NCBI GenBank assembly: GCA_904066235.2
Contig: CAJFCV020000005.1
Location: 434,001-498,000 of the forward strand
From: Bursaphelenchus xylophilus
Lineage: Eukaryota; Nematoda; Chromadorea; Rhabditida; Aphelenchoididae
DNA: 64,000 bases
Direction: 5' to 3'
The notes under the pieces were generated by a model. That model saw nothing but the letters and a program-made list of their open reading frames with translations, ran no database searches and was not told the origin of the DNA. Positions within the stretch are counted from its first letter, which is position 1, and each line of letters opens with the position of its first letter. A program made the translations under genes and the position numbers. Shown in pieces: positions 26,901-37,335 of the stretch.

Positions 26901-29134
26901 TTCACGTTGACCAATCGCTGCTGTGCGATCGCGGCATTGGCCGCAGCGGCCCTTCTCGCCTGCAGCTGGTCCATTTGTTGTTTCAGAGTGTGAACTTTGG
27001 CGGTGGCTTGCCTCAGATACTGATCCGTGGCATCGTATTGATTCTCAAGGCGTTTCAATTGCCCTCTGGCCATTTCGTTCTGCCTGACCAGTTCCTCCAC
27101 CTCTCTGCGGGCGTTGGCTTGCCGTTGGAGTTGGGCTTCGTCCAGTCGGATCTGTTGGCGGAGATTATTCACCTCTTCCGGGACATTCAATCCATTGGAT
27201 TTGGCGTGGAAAAAGTCGTTTTGTTGCTGCCGGCGGTCTTCGAATTCGGATCGTTGTGCCTGCAGTTGCAATTGTTGACGTTTTGCCAAGTCCATCAAGT
27301 CGTTGTAACTAAAAAAACACAAATTTGAGAAAAAATTCAAAAATTTTCCAATTTTTTGAAGTTTTTCACAAGGAAAGTACTTCTACGGGGTATGGAGTTA
27401 CAGGCCGAGACATATATCAAAAAATCGCAAAATTTTTCGGATTCAGAACATGGAAAAATTACCTGCCCAATTTTGGTTTGTAAGGGTGAAAAAATCTTCA
27501 GAACTTGTCTCGCAGCACCACACAAATGTCTTTTTGACCAAGTTTTTGCCAAATAAAAAGCTTTGTTTTGAGCTAAAGTAAACCCTGGCATCTCGGCAAG
27601 CCTTAAAATATCAAGTTTGATTAATACTACACCTTAATTAGTAGTTCCAATTAAGGTGTAGTATTAATCAAATTTGATATTTTAAGGCTTGTCAAGATGC
27701 CAGGGATTACTTCAGCTCCAAACAAAGCTTTTGATTTGGTAAAAAATTGGTCAAAAATGCATTTGCGTGGTGTTGCGAGAAAAGTTCTGAGGATTTTTTC
27801 GCCCTTACAAACCAAAATTGGGCAGCTAATTTTTGCACAATCTGAATCCGAAAAATTTTGCGATTTTTTTGATATGTCTCGACCTGTAACTCCATACCCC
27901 ATAGAAGTACTTTCTTTGTTAGAAAAAACTTCAAAAATTTTCAATTTTTCCCCTTTTCCAGCCAAAAAATGTTTCAAAAAGGCCATAAATCAACCCGTTT
28001 CCACTCCCAACTAAATAAGGAACCATGCGACCACTCTGAAGAACAACAACAAAACAAAAAATAACTGGAAGATGCAAAAAACCCCCACGGAAAATACAAC
28101 TAATTTCCAGTGCAGAACAAAAAAGATATTGGAAGGAAATTTGCATCGTATTATTTTATGAGATCTCTTCCCATTCCAAAACGGGCAAAAGCACCGGAAA
28201 CTGCGCTGTAAAATCGACGATAAAACCCCGAAATTTTTGATTCATTTGGCGATTATCAGTGAGTAATGGGGAAAGCGATGCAAATTGATGGTCAACGAAA
28301 TTTTAAAGGGTAAATGTGACGTACAAAGGTTCACTGGGCAATTTAAAGGGGCATGGAAGAGATTTAAATGCAAATGAAAGTAAAAGAATATCAAATTTTA
28401 CTGGAGGCGGACATCTGAGTCTAAAGTAATATCCCAATATGGAGATCCAAGTTCAAGCCGTAAAAATTTTCTGAGACCTTTGGAAAGTCGTAAAAATAAC
28501 TCAGTAAAAAAGTCTAGCCAAAAAATACATAAAATTTTAGGCAAAAAACAAAATTTCGAGACCTAAACAAAACATAAACCTAATGTAAATTCCTAAAGTG
28601 CAAAGTGTCAAAGGAACCCTAAAATCATAACTAAAGCTATGAAAAACTATACTGGACGTTTGCTAGAAAAATCTAGAAAAAATAACCAGCAGATTCTGAG
28701 AAACAACCAAAACTCTCAGACCTGATCTACCATGAATAATATCGATGAAAACTCTTTTTATTCGTAAGAAATCCCAACCCGCCTGATCTGAAAACAAGAA
28801 CAAACCAATAACAAAGCTCAACATACCTCATTCTCTCCAAATTCTGTCGATTCGCGGCGTTGTACTCATTTCTTCGGGTGGGCAACGTCGACGTTGACTG
28901 CGTTTGCGGATAGACCCGTCGATTCACGCCCGGTTCGCTGCTGTAGACGGGCAACGAGGTGACGGAGGATTGCGGTTGGACGGGCACAGCGGGGAATGTT
29001 GTGACGGAACTCAGCGACGAGGTGGACGGCGTCGCACAATGCCGGTATCGTTGTCCGAGCGCCGAGTTTTGGCGGCTGTGCGATGGGGGCTGAGGAATGC
29101 GGAGTGGCTGTTGGCCGTTGGGAAGGGGCATGGC
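23468..29134 (-). CDS. ape-1: ASPP family protein (apoptotic enhancer / inhibitor of p53), core seven exons
   Basis: Exons on -: 29134-28827, 27308-26816, 26712-26639, 26530-25093, 24963-24688, 24451-24233 and 23995-23468. All junctions keep phase, giving 1110 residues from the ATG at 29131. Layout: Pro/Ser-rich N-terminus, coiled coil (about 102-240), Lys/Glu-rich disordered region (291-770), ankyrin repeats (DEGITALHNAICASHIDIIR, about 831-862; DADGWTPLHCAASCNN, 863-895), SH3 (936-1013, ending GLVPRNFLTLFP) and a Ser/Thr-rich tail with PPPLPQP. The ankyrin-SH3 join and GITALHNA/GWTPLHCAASCNN words are diagnostic of ASPP proteins. Known role: iASPP and worm APE-1 bind p53/CEP-1 and restrain germline apoptosis. 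The SH3 has about 20 extra residues against my recollection of vertebrate ASPP2. The N-terminus may extend upstream. Confidence 0.93.
24233..24451 (-). CDS. ape-1: ape-1 exon: second ankyrin repeat and linker to SH3
   Basis: 73 codons, phase 0 on both sides, from DADGWTPLHCAASCNN through MLIENGACVFATSLSDGETP to CMGIINNGK. The acceptor is ATTTCAG and the donor AAG|GTAAGA. Confidence 0.95.
24688..24963 (-). CDS. ape-1: ape-1 exon: first ankyrin repeats
   Basis: 92 codons in phase 0. FDEISRPSLKGILKRQTDQK precedes LVLFLDAALEGDLDLVKEKA and DEGITALHNAICASHIDIIR. The donor is CAG|GTAAGA. Confidence 0.95.
25093..26530 (-). CDS. ape-1: ape-1 exon: long disordered acidic/basic region
   Basis: 479 codons plus one base. 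It starts YHSLEKSHYHPIGRRVAHAP and is rich in Lys, Glu, Asp, Ser and Pro, with no folded domain visible. GRTKKVEDKKKKVEKEKKE may be a nuclear-localisation type basic stretch. Bounded by TTTTCAG and TTG|GTAAGC. Confidence 0.9.
26639..26712 (-). CDS. ape-1: ape-1 small exon with proline run
   Basis: 24 codons plus two bases: VQIAQTRLVNEKPPPPSYDQ, then VDAS. The PPPPSY run resembles proline motifs found in this part of ASPP proteins. The phases fit both neighbours (0 and 2). Confidence 0.85.
26816..27308 (-). CDS. ape-1: ape-1 exon: coiled coil
   Basis: 164 codons rich in Gln, Arg, Leu and Glu: DLMDLAKRQQLQLQAQRSEF through LRQQIRLDEAQLQRQANARR to RLENQYDATDQYLRQATAKV. A long helical coiled coil, as in ASPP N-terminal halves. 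The acceptor is TTTTTTTAG and the donor CAA|GTAAGA. Confidence 0.92.
27363..27926. mobile_element. Near-perfect 564-bp hairpin element in an ape-1 intron
   Basis: Two arms of about 280 bp face each other. The outer words are CACAAGGAAAGTACTTCTAC and its inverse near 27900-27920. The inner words TTAATACTACACCTTAATTA and CCAATTAAGGTGTAGTATTA meet across a 6-base loop at about 27641. The outer arm is shared with 60067-60640. The transcript would form a long double-stranded RNA stem. Confidence 0.85.
28827..29134 (-). CDS. ape-1: ape-1 exon: Pro/Ser-rich N-terminal part
   Basis: GCC precedes ATG (29131). It reads MPLPNGQQPLRIPQPPSHSR through CATPSTSSLSSVTTFPAVPV to NAANRQNLERM and two bases. The acceptor ATTTCCAG sits only three bases before the ATG. 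It is either a spliced-leader acceptor with translation starting here, or a normal acceptor continuing from an upstream exon in phase 0. Confidence 0.85.
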
Positions 29135-31555
29135 CTGGAAATGAATGCAAATTAGTCAAAAAAATTGAAGAAAATCAAGGGAATCGTCCAATTTTAGCTT
29201 CCCCCAACCAAACAATAAACGAGAAAACAATTTAGACGGAATGTCAAAGAATGCGACGAAGTGTCAAAAAATTATTGGAAATTTCAAATTGCTGTCTAAA
29301 ATGCGAAAAATCTTCAGAAAAGCGAAAATAATGCTGTCAAACAAAATTTAGAACCCCAAGCATCAACTCTAGCCATTATTTTCCGCGAGAAAATGGTAAA
29401 TTTATTTAAATTTCCGCGAATTCCCAGAAAGTCCACTTGACTCGGAATTCAAGTGGGCTTAACAAATTTGAGGGTCGACGAAATGACCTCGGGAGTGGCC
29501 ACAAGTTTCCACGGCTCGTTTCCGCCGGAAATCTTGGCAGATTTTATTTATGCAAAATTGGAAAACATTATTTATGCAAAACCAAGTGGTCTAACTCAAA
29601 AAAAGATGGTCTAGAGCATGATATTAGCCAAAAAGATGGTCCAAAGGCCACAAAAATCCAATAAAGCAGTTAATTCTAGCACTCGGTGGCGCTGAATGTG
29701 GATAATAAGCCGCGCAAAAACTTTTTTCGGACCTTTTTCCCTGGGAAATTGTGCGATTTTCGGCGCAGCTCATTAGTGGCGGATCGCCTCCCCAAACGCG
29801 CCGAGACTTTGACCTTTGCCAGTGCGGTTTTATGCAAAAAAATTGAGCGAGGGCCCTTATGGAATGGGTGCCTTTAGATGGTCGGGCAGGGAGTTTTAGA
29901 CGGGGCAAACCAAGGGTTGATCGGGAGGTGGAGGTCGGGCGACGGGACATGTGGGCTCGCTCATTAAGGACACCCGAGCGACCTGTTGGACCGGGGTCGT
30001 GCAGGAAATGGAAAAATATGCATTTCGGGATGAGTAAGAGGCATTTCGAGCCTCCACTTGTGTTGCACATGACATCAAGTGAAAGAATTGAGAAAAAGAA
30101 GTGGTAAGGATAATGTAATGTGTAAATGGATGTGAAAATGAATTTTGAATGTACCATAGACACTGTTATTCAGTTATCACAGTAAGAAAAGATGAATAAG
30201 TCTCAATTTGACACAAAATTATATTAACCATGACATTAAGTCATCAAATTGAAAAATTGGCCTTCATGGATAATATTCTTGACAAATTGATATTCTAATT
30301 CTTTTATAAGGTATTCAAAATCTTTAGCATACTAAAGAGACTCTATTGGCAATGATTAAAACATATACCGAGCTCTTTTTTATATTACACTTGACATCAT
30401 GTCACCAAATCGCAAAAACTGCTCGTCAAGTATAATATTAGGCTTTTCTTTGTCTCGAATAACTCTCAGAAGATACCCTAGACTCTCTTCCTTTATGCCG
30501 AGACTTTGCTGACCGTAAACAGTGTGATTGGAAATGGAAATTCGCAAAAAAAGGCCTGGGAATAGGGTTATAATAAGAAGCAAATATATTCGGATGAATC
30601 AACAGCTGGGGATGATCATAAATGGAAGCAAAAGACTTGCGAAGGACGGTAGATGATTTTGCAATTGAACATATGATATTTCGAAAGTGATTTAGCTGGC
30701 TAAAGCTACAAACAAGGCGACAAAACGCGCATGAACCCATATAAATTACGAAAACGTTTTGGAAACCATTTATAATCAGTTACCCTCTCGCTCCCACAGT
30801 TTACGACCAATCGAGTTGAGAGTTAATTAAAATTCCCAAAGAAATAATAAAAATACCTGGAATACGACAATTTCCAAGGGTTTCGTCGCCAAGGTTACCC
30901 CCAAAACCCCTCCCGAAAAGGGATGATTTTCGCTATAAAGAAGTCTCCGACTAACCTCACAACAGGAGAGAGAGAAACGAGATTTTTGTATTGATAATGT
31001 TGACGGGAACAGTAAAAATAAGATGAATCGAGGGCGATCAGCAATGTAGAAGACGTTGAGATGCTTGTTGGGGGTATTTAGTAGGGAAGAACTTTTTTAA
31101 AACCGATTTTTTGGATGAATACGTAATTTTTCGATTTTTTAATGACTTAAATTAATATGGCGATAACTTGTTGGAAAGTAATGGTGAGAAAAAGCAATTA
31201 ATTTTTTTTAACAGCTTAAAGAATCCTCTACAAAATTTCTTAAGGAATTTTCAAACCCCTCAAAGCCAAAGAAGAAATCTGAATATTATTCATGACATCA
31301 AAATCCAACCAAAAATTTGTAAATTTCAAAAATTAAGATCCACTGTGCAGATTTATACAAATGAAGATTATTTTTTATAACAGCCAGAAGCATGGTCTAT
31401 ACAGCCTCGAAATGATTTTACAACAGAAACATTTAGTTTCGTGGTTGTCCGCGTATTACATTAGTCATCAGAATTCCAAAAAAGTGCATCAAAAACTTTA
31501 CAGATGTGACTGTATCGTCCAAAAACCACTCAAGCCCGACGTAAACATCCCTCAT
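29135..31555. other. ape-1 upstream region or intron, no exon seen
   Basis: 29690-30000 is GC-richer and open in several frames (up to about 180 codons on -), but lacks consistent splice borders or homology. It may be regulatory. 30160-31550 is AT-rich without recognised features. Confidence 0.4.
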
Positions 31556-32045
31556 AAGCGCCGCCAACTGTTGTGTCAAAAGAAACTTTCTTCCACAACC
31601 CCCATAACGAACGATCTTTCAGCCGGGCCTTTTGTCGGAAGAATCCCCCCACTTCGAAGTGGGACCCGGGTTTTCGGTCCGAAAAAGTCGCCAAACGCTG
31701 AAAAATCGCTTCGAACAACGGACCCCGCGATTCGTTTTGGCATCGAAAAGCCATCTCTTAAACCCGCGGTGCCGCGTCCTCGCCGCACCTTACTCATCGT
31801 CGGGGGGAGGGCGAGGGAGCGCGGCGAGGGCGATCGTTTGTTCAGGTACAAAAGGAAAGTTTTTTTTTCGGCGCGCAGCGAAAAGATCGGGGGGTTCTGG
31901 AATCCTTAGAACCGATGGATGGGGAAGGGTTTCAAACTGGACGTTCCGTATAACGAATGAGGGTGGTCTAAGGGGTAGCGAGATGGCGGTAAGAGTTCTT
32001 GAAATTAGACGACTGCCCGGTTTAATGAGGTAAGGGGTGAAGGTC
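31556..32045. promoter_or_regulatory. GC/CpG-rich island, possible promoter
   Basis: The most GC-rich stretch for many kilobases (for example 31780-31830), with many CG dinucleotides and CACTTCGAAGTG. Open frames occur on both strands, as expected from the composition. It lies 2.5 kb upstream of the ape-1 core on -, so an internal promoter is conceivable. No TATA or splice evidence settles this. Confidence 0.25.
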
Positions 32046-33362
32046 AAAAATAAAGATGACTTTCTCTCAATAGATGATGCGCATATTTAGAGGAGGAATA
32101 TTTTTGTTGTCAGTAGGGCATATTAGAGCTCGATTTGAATCCTGGCGGGGCTATAATGCCTTTGGATTGCTGAAATTTTCAAGTTGAAAGTTGCGTTATT
32201 TTCCTAGCTGGCTACTGGAAAGATCGTTGAATATCTCAGCAGCATATTTAAAGGGATAGCTAAAGTTTTTGCCAATTGTTAACCATGGTATTGAGAATAG
32301 ACATGCCAAATATCAAGGAAATATGAGCGTCGCACTTTGAGAAATTTCTATTTGAATTTTGAGGACCTTCATTTTTAATGTCTAATATAATATCCAAATA
32401 TCTCCGCTGTTAAAAGAGATAATATAAAATCCTTTGTACATTTTAAACATAGTCTCATGGGCCATAGAAAAAAGCAATAATTTTAAAAACACTACTTTTT
32501 CTACCAAAGTTATTGGCAATTTACCAAGAGCCCTTCTAATTTATCAAAATATACCCTATGATCATAAAAATTTAGCCCCACCAAAAATACCGAGCCCCAG
32601 AGCTTCCCTCTATTCATTTCTGTGACATAATGGTCTTGACATCGCCGCTAGACAGGACAAATAAGGAAATAGACACAGCCCGTCCGAAGAATAGGGTGAT
32701 AATCGATTTAGAGGCGAGTCATTGATCCATGAGCAATATATCTTCGAAGAATAGGGCAACGAATGCTGTTGGAAACGGGGGTTTGATTGAAATTATGGGA
32801 AAAGCGATGATATAATGGGACGGTCTAAATCATAGACTCATAAATCATCTGATTTTGAGGGGAAAGTTTCTAGAAAGTTGAGAGCAAAGATCTTTTGGGG
32901 GTGAAAATTTGAAAAGGGATATCTCACAGGGAAATGGCTGGATTGCTTTAATATTTGGCATATAAGGAGAGTATAGAGTGAGTAACGATTTGCCAAAATC
33001 TTAACTTTCGATTTGAATTGAAAGCTGAGATATCAAACGATTTTAGAGTCAATGTAAAATGAGGAGGGTCGGAGTTGAAGAAGTTTTTTCGCCTATAACT
33101 TTTTGAATTTTATTTGGAAAAAATTGATTTTTTGTAGGAAAATTTTACACCTTATTTCTGATTGAGGCTGAAATTTGTTTCGCACACAGGAAACTGAAAT
33201 AAATCGGAAAATCCAAAAAAAATGTTCGGCTAAATATTTTTCACTACAAAGCGAACAACAATTATTGCATAATAAAAAATAATAATCAAAAAAAAAAACA
33301 ACCTAATATCCCTCAATTATCGACAAGTTGAAGCTAATACCCCCTTATTTTCGCCCTTTCCA
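32046..33362. other. AT-rich DNA, no gene seen
   Basis: Only degenerate arm-type repeat words (GTTGAATATCTCAGCAGC). No supported coding segment. Confidence 0.45.
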
Positions 33363-33367
33363 AAGCC

Positions 33368-33605
33368 AGCTATTAGTGTTATTGACGTGAATCGCCTCGA
33401 GAAACGACCAGAGAATCCGTGGATGGATCGCGATAAGCTTTCGGCTCTTGATGAAATCGCACAAAGTGCGGTGAAGCAAAAAAAGATGGGAAGAAAGGGG
33501 AAAAATCGCGACGTTTTGTTAAGCGGGACTCATTACAAAGGCAATTATTATGAACTTGTTCGCGAGAGGAGTGGCTATAACAAAAAAATCAAAAAATTAC
33601 GTTAA
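33368..33605 (+). CDS. Unidentified open segment, possible orphan exon
   Basis: A less AT-rich stretch reads SVIDVNRLEKRPENPWMDRD, then KLSALDEIAQSAVKQKKMGR and RERSGYNKKIKKLR before a stop. Composition and residue use look protein-like, but no clear acceptor precedes it and no family is recognised. The opposite strand is also open for about 65 codons. It sits in what may be an ape-1 intron. Confidence 0.25.
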
Positions 33606-33712
33606 AGAGGAAGTGTTGGAGGTGCGACGGGATTTTTTGAAAGAATTTGGCATAAATCTAAACTTTATTTTGGAAAAATATTTTGAGTTTTTGCTTTCAA
33701 AAAAAAAAAATA

Positions 33713-34039
33713 GTAAGGGGGGACCAAGGCATCTTTTTTTGAAAATCCGATCTTTCGGATTTTGAAGAAACTTGGGAAAAATTAAGCTTCAAACTTTCTA
33801 AGAGACATGTGAGATTTCTAGCCCGCGCTTTGCAGAAACCAATCAGATTTTTAGGTTAAAATGTCTAAGATTTTTCCATTTTTTGCCCTTTTTCGACTCA
33901 AAAATCTCGGCAGTTTCTGCAAAGCGCGGGCTAAAAATCTCAAATATATCTTAGAAAGTTCTAATCTAAATTTGATCCAAGTTTCATCAAAATCTGAGAA
34001 TCATATTTTTTCAAAAAAAAATGCCTTGGTCCCCCCTTA
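33713..34039. mobile_element. Complete GGGGGGACCAAGG MITE (327 bp), reference copy
   Basis: The left end is TAAGGGGGGACCAAGGCATC and the right end GATGCC-like, ATGCCTTGGTCCCCCCTTA. Inverted inner arms run through CTAGCCCGCGCTTTGCAGAA and TTCTGCAAAGCGCGGGCTAA. TA lies at both ends, though the repeat may include it. The best view of the full palindromic structure. Confidence 0.85.
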
Positions 34040-34639
34040 TTCTTTTTTTCAAAAGCAAAACTTTCAAAAATAAATTAGAAATCCCCAATTTTCATACAAA
34101 AAAAGTAATAAAAAGCAACAGCAAAATCCCCATTAAAGTCAAAAAATGTCATAAATCTCTCAAAAAAGATTTCCCGCCAAAAGCCCTCAGGTCAAACTGG
34201 CTTCTTTCCCGAATCCCATTGACCGATTTTTTCGTTGATAATGCCCATATTAAGGCGTCTCAAACGGGATGTCATCAAAAAAATTTCGGGGAAAAAATGT
34301 TTCAACGGATTGATGAGTCATCAAAAACAATTTTTTTGTTATTTTTCGCTCAAAATACAGTAAGAATTTAAGAGTTCTAGATGTTTCTTCTGTTCTATGA
34401 GAAAAAAAACAAACAAAAAATAATTTTTTTCTTTTGATTCGCCCTAATTACGACATCGAAGATATAGTAAAGATGATGTTGTTTTATGAATCAAAAGAAA
34501 AATCAAAGACCATAAGGATTTCTGATTCTTTCTTCTGATTCATCGGTCATAGAGGATGGAAATTAAGGAAGTGATTTTGTTGCGCAATCAGACGGAAAAA
34601 GAACATATTAAAATATCCAGAAATCAATAAGAAGAAAGT

Positions 34640-34960
34640 GTAGTAGTTGAGGGAACAAATTTTATTACCATCTTGGAAAAATATTTTTTAAAAATATCTT
34701 GAAAAAAAATGGTAAGGGGGGACCAAGGCATCTTTTTTTGAATTTTTAAAATTTTCAAATTTTGATTAAACTTGCCCAAGTTTTAATCAAAAATAAGACG
34801 AAGGTTTTTTTGAGAGAACAAATTTTACTACCATCTTGGAAAAATATTTTAAAAAAATATCTTGAAAAAAATGGTAAGGGGGGACCAAGGCATCTTTTTT
34901 TGAATTTTTAAAATTTTAAAATTTTGATTAAACTTGCCCAAATAAAGAAAAAAAAATTCA
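34640..34960. repeat. Two tandem copies of a 162-bp unit with a MITE terminus
   Basis: GAACAAATTTTATTACCATC through GGTAAGGGGGGACCAAGGC to ATTAAACTTGCCCAA occurs twice; the termini lie at 34711 and 34873. A direct duplication of one element end. Confidence 0.8.
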
Positions 34961-35636
34961 GTGTACGTGCAACATGCGTTTTTCAGAAATATCGTGGATT
35001 TATAAGACAAAAAAATTCAAAAAATTAAAAAAATTTTTTTTTTCATTTTGAGAGTCGAAAAGTGCTGTTCGATTCGTAGAAGAAAAATAAAAATTTTCTT
35101 GAAAAAACTATACTTTTTGCAGAAAAATTGAAAAAGAAACAACGAGAAACTTCTTTCTAAATGACCCTCCTCATTTTCCATAGTCTCTCATCAGCAAAAA
35201 TCGTTGAATTTCTCGGCGGAAAATGAAAAGCAAAAGCTAGAATTTTGAACAATTAATTTCTACCCAATTTAGACCATATATGCCAAATATGGAAAAAATA
35301 ATACAAAATTTTTTTTTCTCCGAAAATTCCAAAAAAATGACTCAAAAAATTGCAAAATCCTCCTTTTTTCCCCAAAAAATCGCCAAAACCCCCGATAAAA
35401 CCTCATTCCCATTCGGACCGTTAACCCCAAACACCGATCGTGTTGTCTGCTAACAAAGTGACCACAGTGTTGTATTCTTTTCCGCTTCATTTTTTCTCCT
35501 TCGTTTGTTTCACGAAAATTAGCCGCGTATTGGAGTCGAAATTCTCCCTTTGTTCGCTGAAATGATCGCTTTCTTCTGCATTCAAATTGCGTCCGATTAA
35601 ACACGCAAAAAACGATCCGTTGTGACATGAAATGAA

Positions 35637-36272
35637 GAGAGGGCTAGGAAAAAGGAGAAAGAATGATTTGGACGTTGTAGGACATTTTGATGATCTTTTG
35701 TTGGAAAAATGAGACATTTTTGGTAAGATGACAAAAAATTTTTTTTTCGGAAATCAAATTTTTTTCGGTTAAAATAACAGAATTCGCACGTAAATTAAAT
35801 CCTCAAAGTTTTAGCTCATTCTTTGTATTAGCAGACGAGAAATAATAAAAAAATTTCCAATAAAAAAATCCAAAAAAATTGCCTTGGTCCCCCCTTACCA
35901 CTGAAAATTTTAATTTTTCACATTTTTTCAAAAAATCTCAAAAATCGCCAACAAGAGAGGGCTAGGAAAAAAGAGAAAGAATGATTTGGACGTTGTAGGA
36001 CATTTTGGTGATTTTTTGTTGGAAAAATGAGACATCTTTGGTAAGATGACAAAAAAAATTTTTTCGGAAATCAAAAAATTTTTTTGTTAAAATGACAGAA
36101 TTCGGACATGAATTAAATCCTCAAAGTTTTAGCCCATTCTTCATATTAGCAGACGAGAAACAATAAAAAAATTTCCAAAAAAATCCAAAAAAACCAAAAA
36201 AGTTGCCTTGGTCCCCCCTTACCACTCAAAATTTTAATTTTTCACATTTTTCCAAAAAATCTCAAAAATCTT
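35637..36272. repeat. Two tandem copies of a 318-bp unit
   Basis: GAGAGGGCTAGGAAAAA starts at 35637 and again at 35955. Both units run through GGTAAGATGACAAAAAA to a MITE terminus (35881 and 36204), and both end TCAAAAATC. A few substitutions separate them. Confidence 0.88.
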
Positions 36273-36325
36273 CAATAATATTTCTGAGCTAAAAAAGCGT
36301 GTTTTACATGCTATCGCGTTCGCAA

Positions 36326-36485
36326 AGTCGCTGGAGTGATTTTCGCGACATCCACTATGCGAAAACAAAACTTTTTTTTTTGCACTGTGCAAATTTTTTG
36401 CTTTTTGCACCGTGCAATAGGCTTTTTTCGTTTGTCGCTAGCACTCTGAATTTTTCTGCACATGCCAAAAATCACTCCAGCAACA
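36326..36485. repeat. Short foldback related to the 3.7 kb GCACNGTGC element
   Basis: The ends GTCGCTGGAGTGATTTTC and AAAAATCACTCCAGCAAC are inverted. The interior has TTTTTTGCACTGTGCAAAT and TTTTTGCACCGTGCAATAG, the words typical of 3710-4115. Confidence 0.7.
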
Positions 36486-36559
36486 GACTAGTAGATGGTG
36501 AACTCCCCATTTCCCCCTCCAAACCCCATAAACCCCTTGCCCGTTAACCCCATCTTCAC

Positions 36560-36673
36560 CTCAATTTCTAGCGCCATCTTCCTCAAACTCCCCGAAAAAG
36601 AGTCTTCGGAACAACCGTGTGGGATCGGAAATCCAGTAGCCGGTGGCGGGGCGAACAGTAACCCATTCCCAGC
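36560..36673 (-). CDS. ape-1: Candidate upstream exon of ape-1 (38 codons)
   Basis: On - an acceptor (CGTTTTGCAG) and donor (GAG|GTGAAG) bound exactly 38 codons in phase 0. It reads AGNGLLFAPPPATGFPIPHG, then CSEDSFSGSLRKMALEIE, in a GC-rich island. Inserted before AMPLPNGQQ it keeps the ape-1 frame, and the Pro/Ser-rich composition matches the next exon. No homology could be tested. The opposite strand is open too, so this is an inference from phase and splice motifs. Confidence 0.4.
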
Positions 36674-37009
36674 CTGCAAAACGAGATGGGCTAAGATCCG
36701 CGCTCGCAAAGTGATTTCGGGTATTGTGCGCTTGAAAACAAGCTCGTCCGCCGCTCAACCGTGAAAATCGAAAATTAAAAAAAAGAAGTGGAGAAATTGG
36801 AGAAGAGCGTCGAAATTAATTAACAATTGGCGCCGGCGATTTTTGGCGGAAACTTTTGCAGCAAACGATAAAATGATTTTTCTGGTTATTGGGTGGAGAT
36901 TATGAGGTGATTTTGGTTGATGAGGCAATCAAAATTATTGTCATAGTTAGACTATTAGACAATATTCAAAAAATAGAGAAGAAAAAATCGAAAAAATAAC
37001 ACGTCTTTT

Positions 37010-37335
37010 CGGGTCGACGACAGTTCGGGTCAACAGAAAATCGATCAATACGGTTTTTTTGGGTGTCGGACAGGTGGATACCCAAAAAAAGTTTGTAAGA
37101 AGTGCCTAAGAGGTCTGGTAAAGCCGTTGGATGCTCGGCGAAGGCTCGGCGAAGGCTCGGCGAAGCCTCGGCAAAGCCTCGGCAAAGGCTCGGCGAAGGC
37201 TCGGCGAAGGCTCGGCGAAGGCTCGGCGGAGCCTTGGCGAAGACTTGCAATATGTCCATTTTTTCTAATTTTAGCTATTACCAACGTTAGTTTTCTTTTT
37301 CCTGAAGTATTGTAACATACGAAGGATCAAAAGTT
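37010..37335 (+). repeat. Minisatellite-bearing repeat, copy 2
   Basis: About nine to ten units of GGCTCGGCGAA with variants (GGCTCGGCAAA, CCTCGGCAAAG) at 37130-37230. The flanks GGTGGATACCCAAAAAAAG and TAGCTATTACCAACGTTAGT are shared with 8790-9065 in the opposite orientation. The open frames across it are repeats of one codon pattern. Confidence 0.85.

Noticed and set aside
29624..30163. 179-codon open frame on the - strand upstream of ape-1
   Set aside because: Residue pattern is not protein-like, no splice phase fits ape-1, and the other strand and frames are open as well.
31790..32047. Possible first exon of ape-1 on - ending in GACGATGA|GTAAGG
   Set aside because: It would exit two bases into a codon, which does not fit the phase 0 entry at 29134.
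37045..37315. Repetitive proteins of Ala-Glu-Pro-Ser units on both strands
   Set aside because: Direct consequence of the 11-bp minisatellite; no start, splice or homology support.
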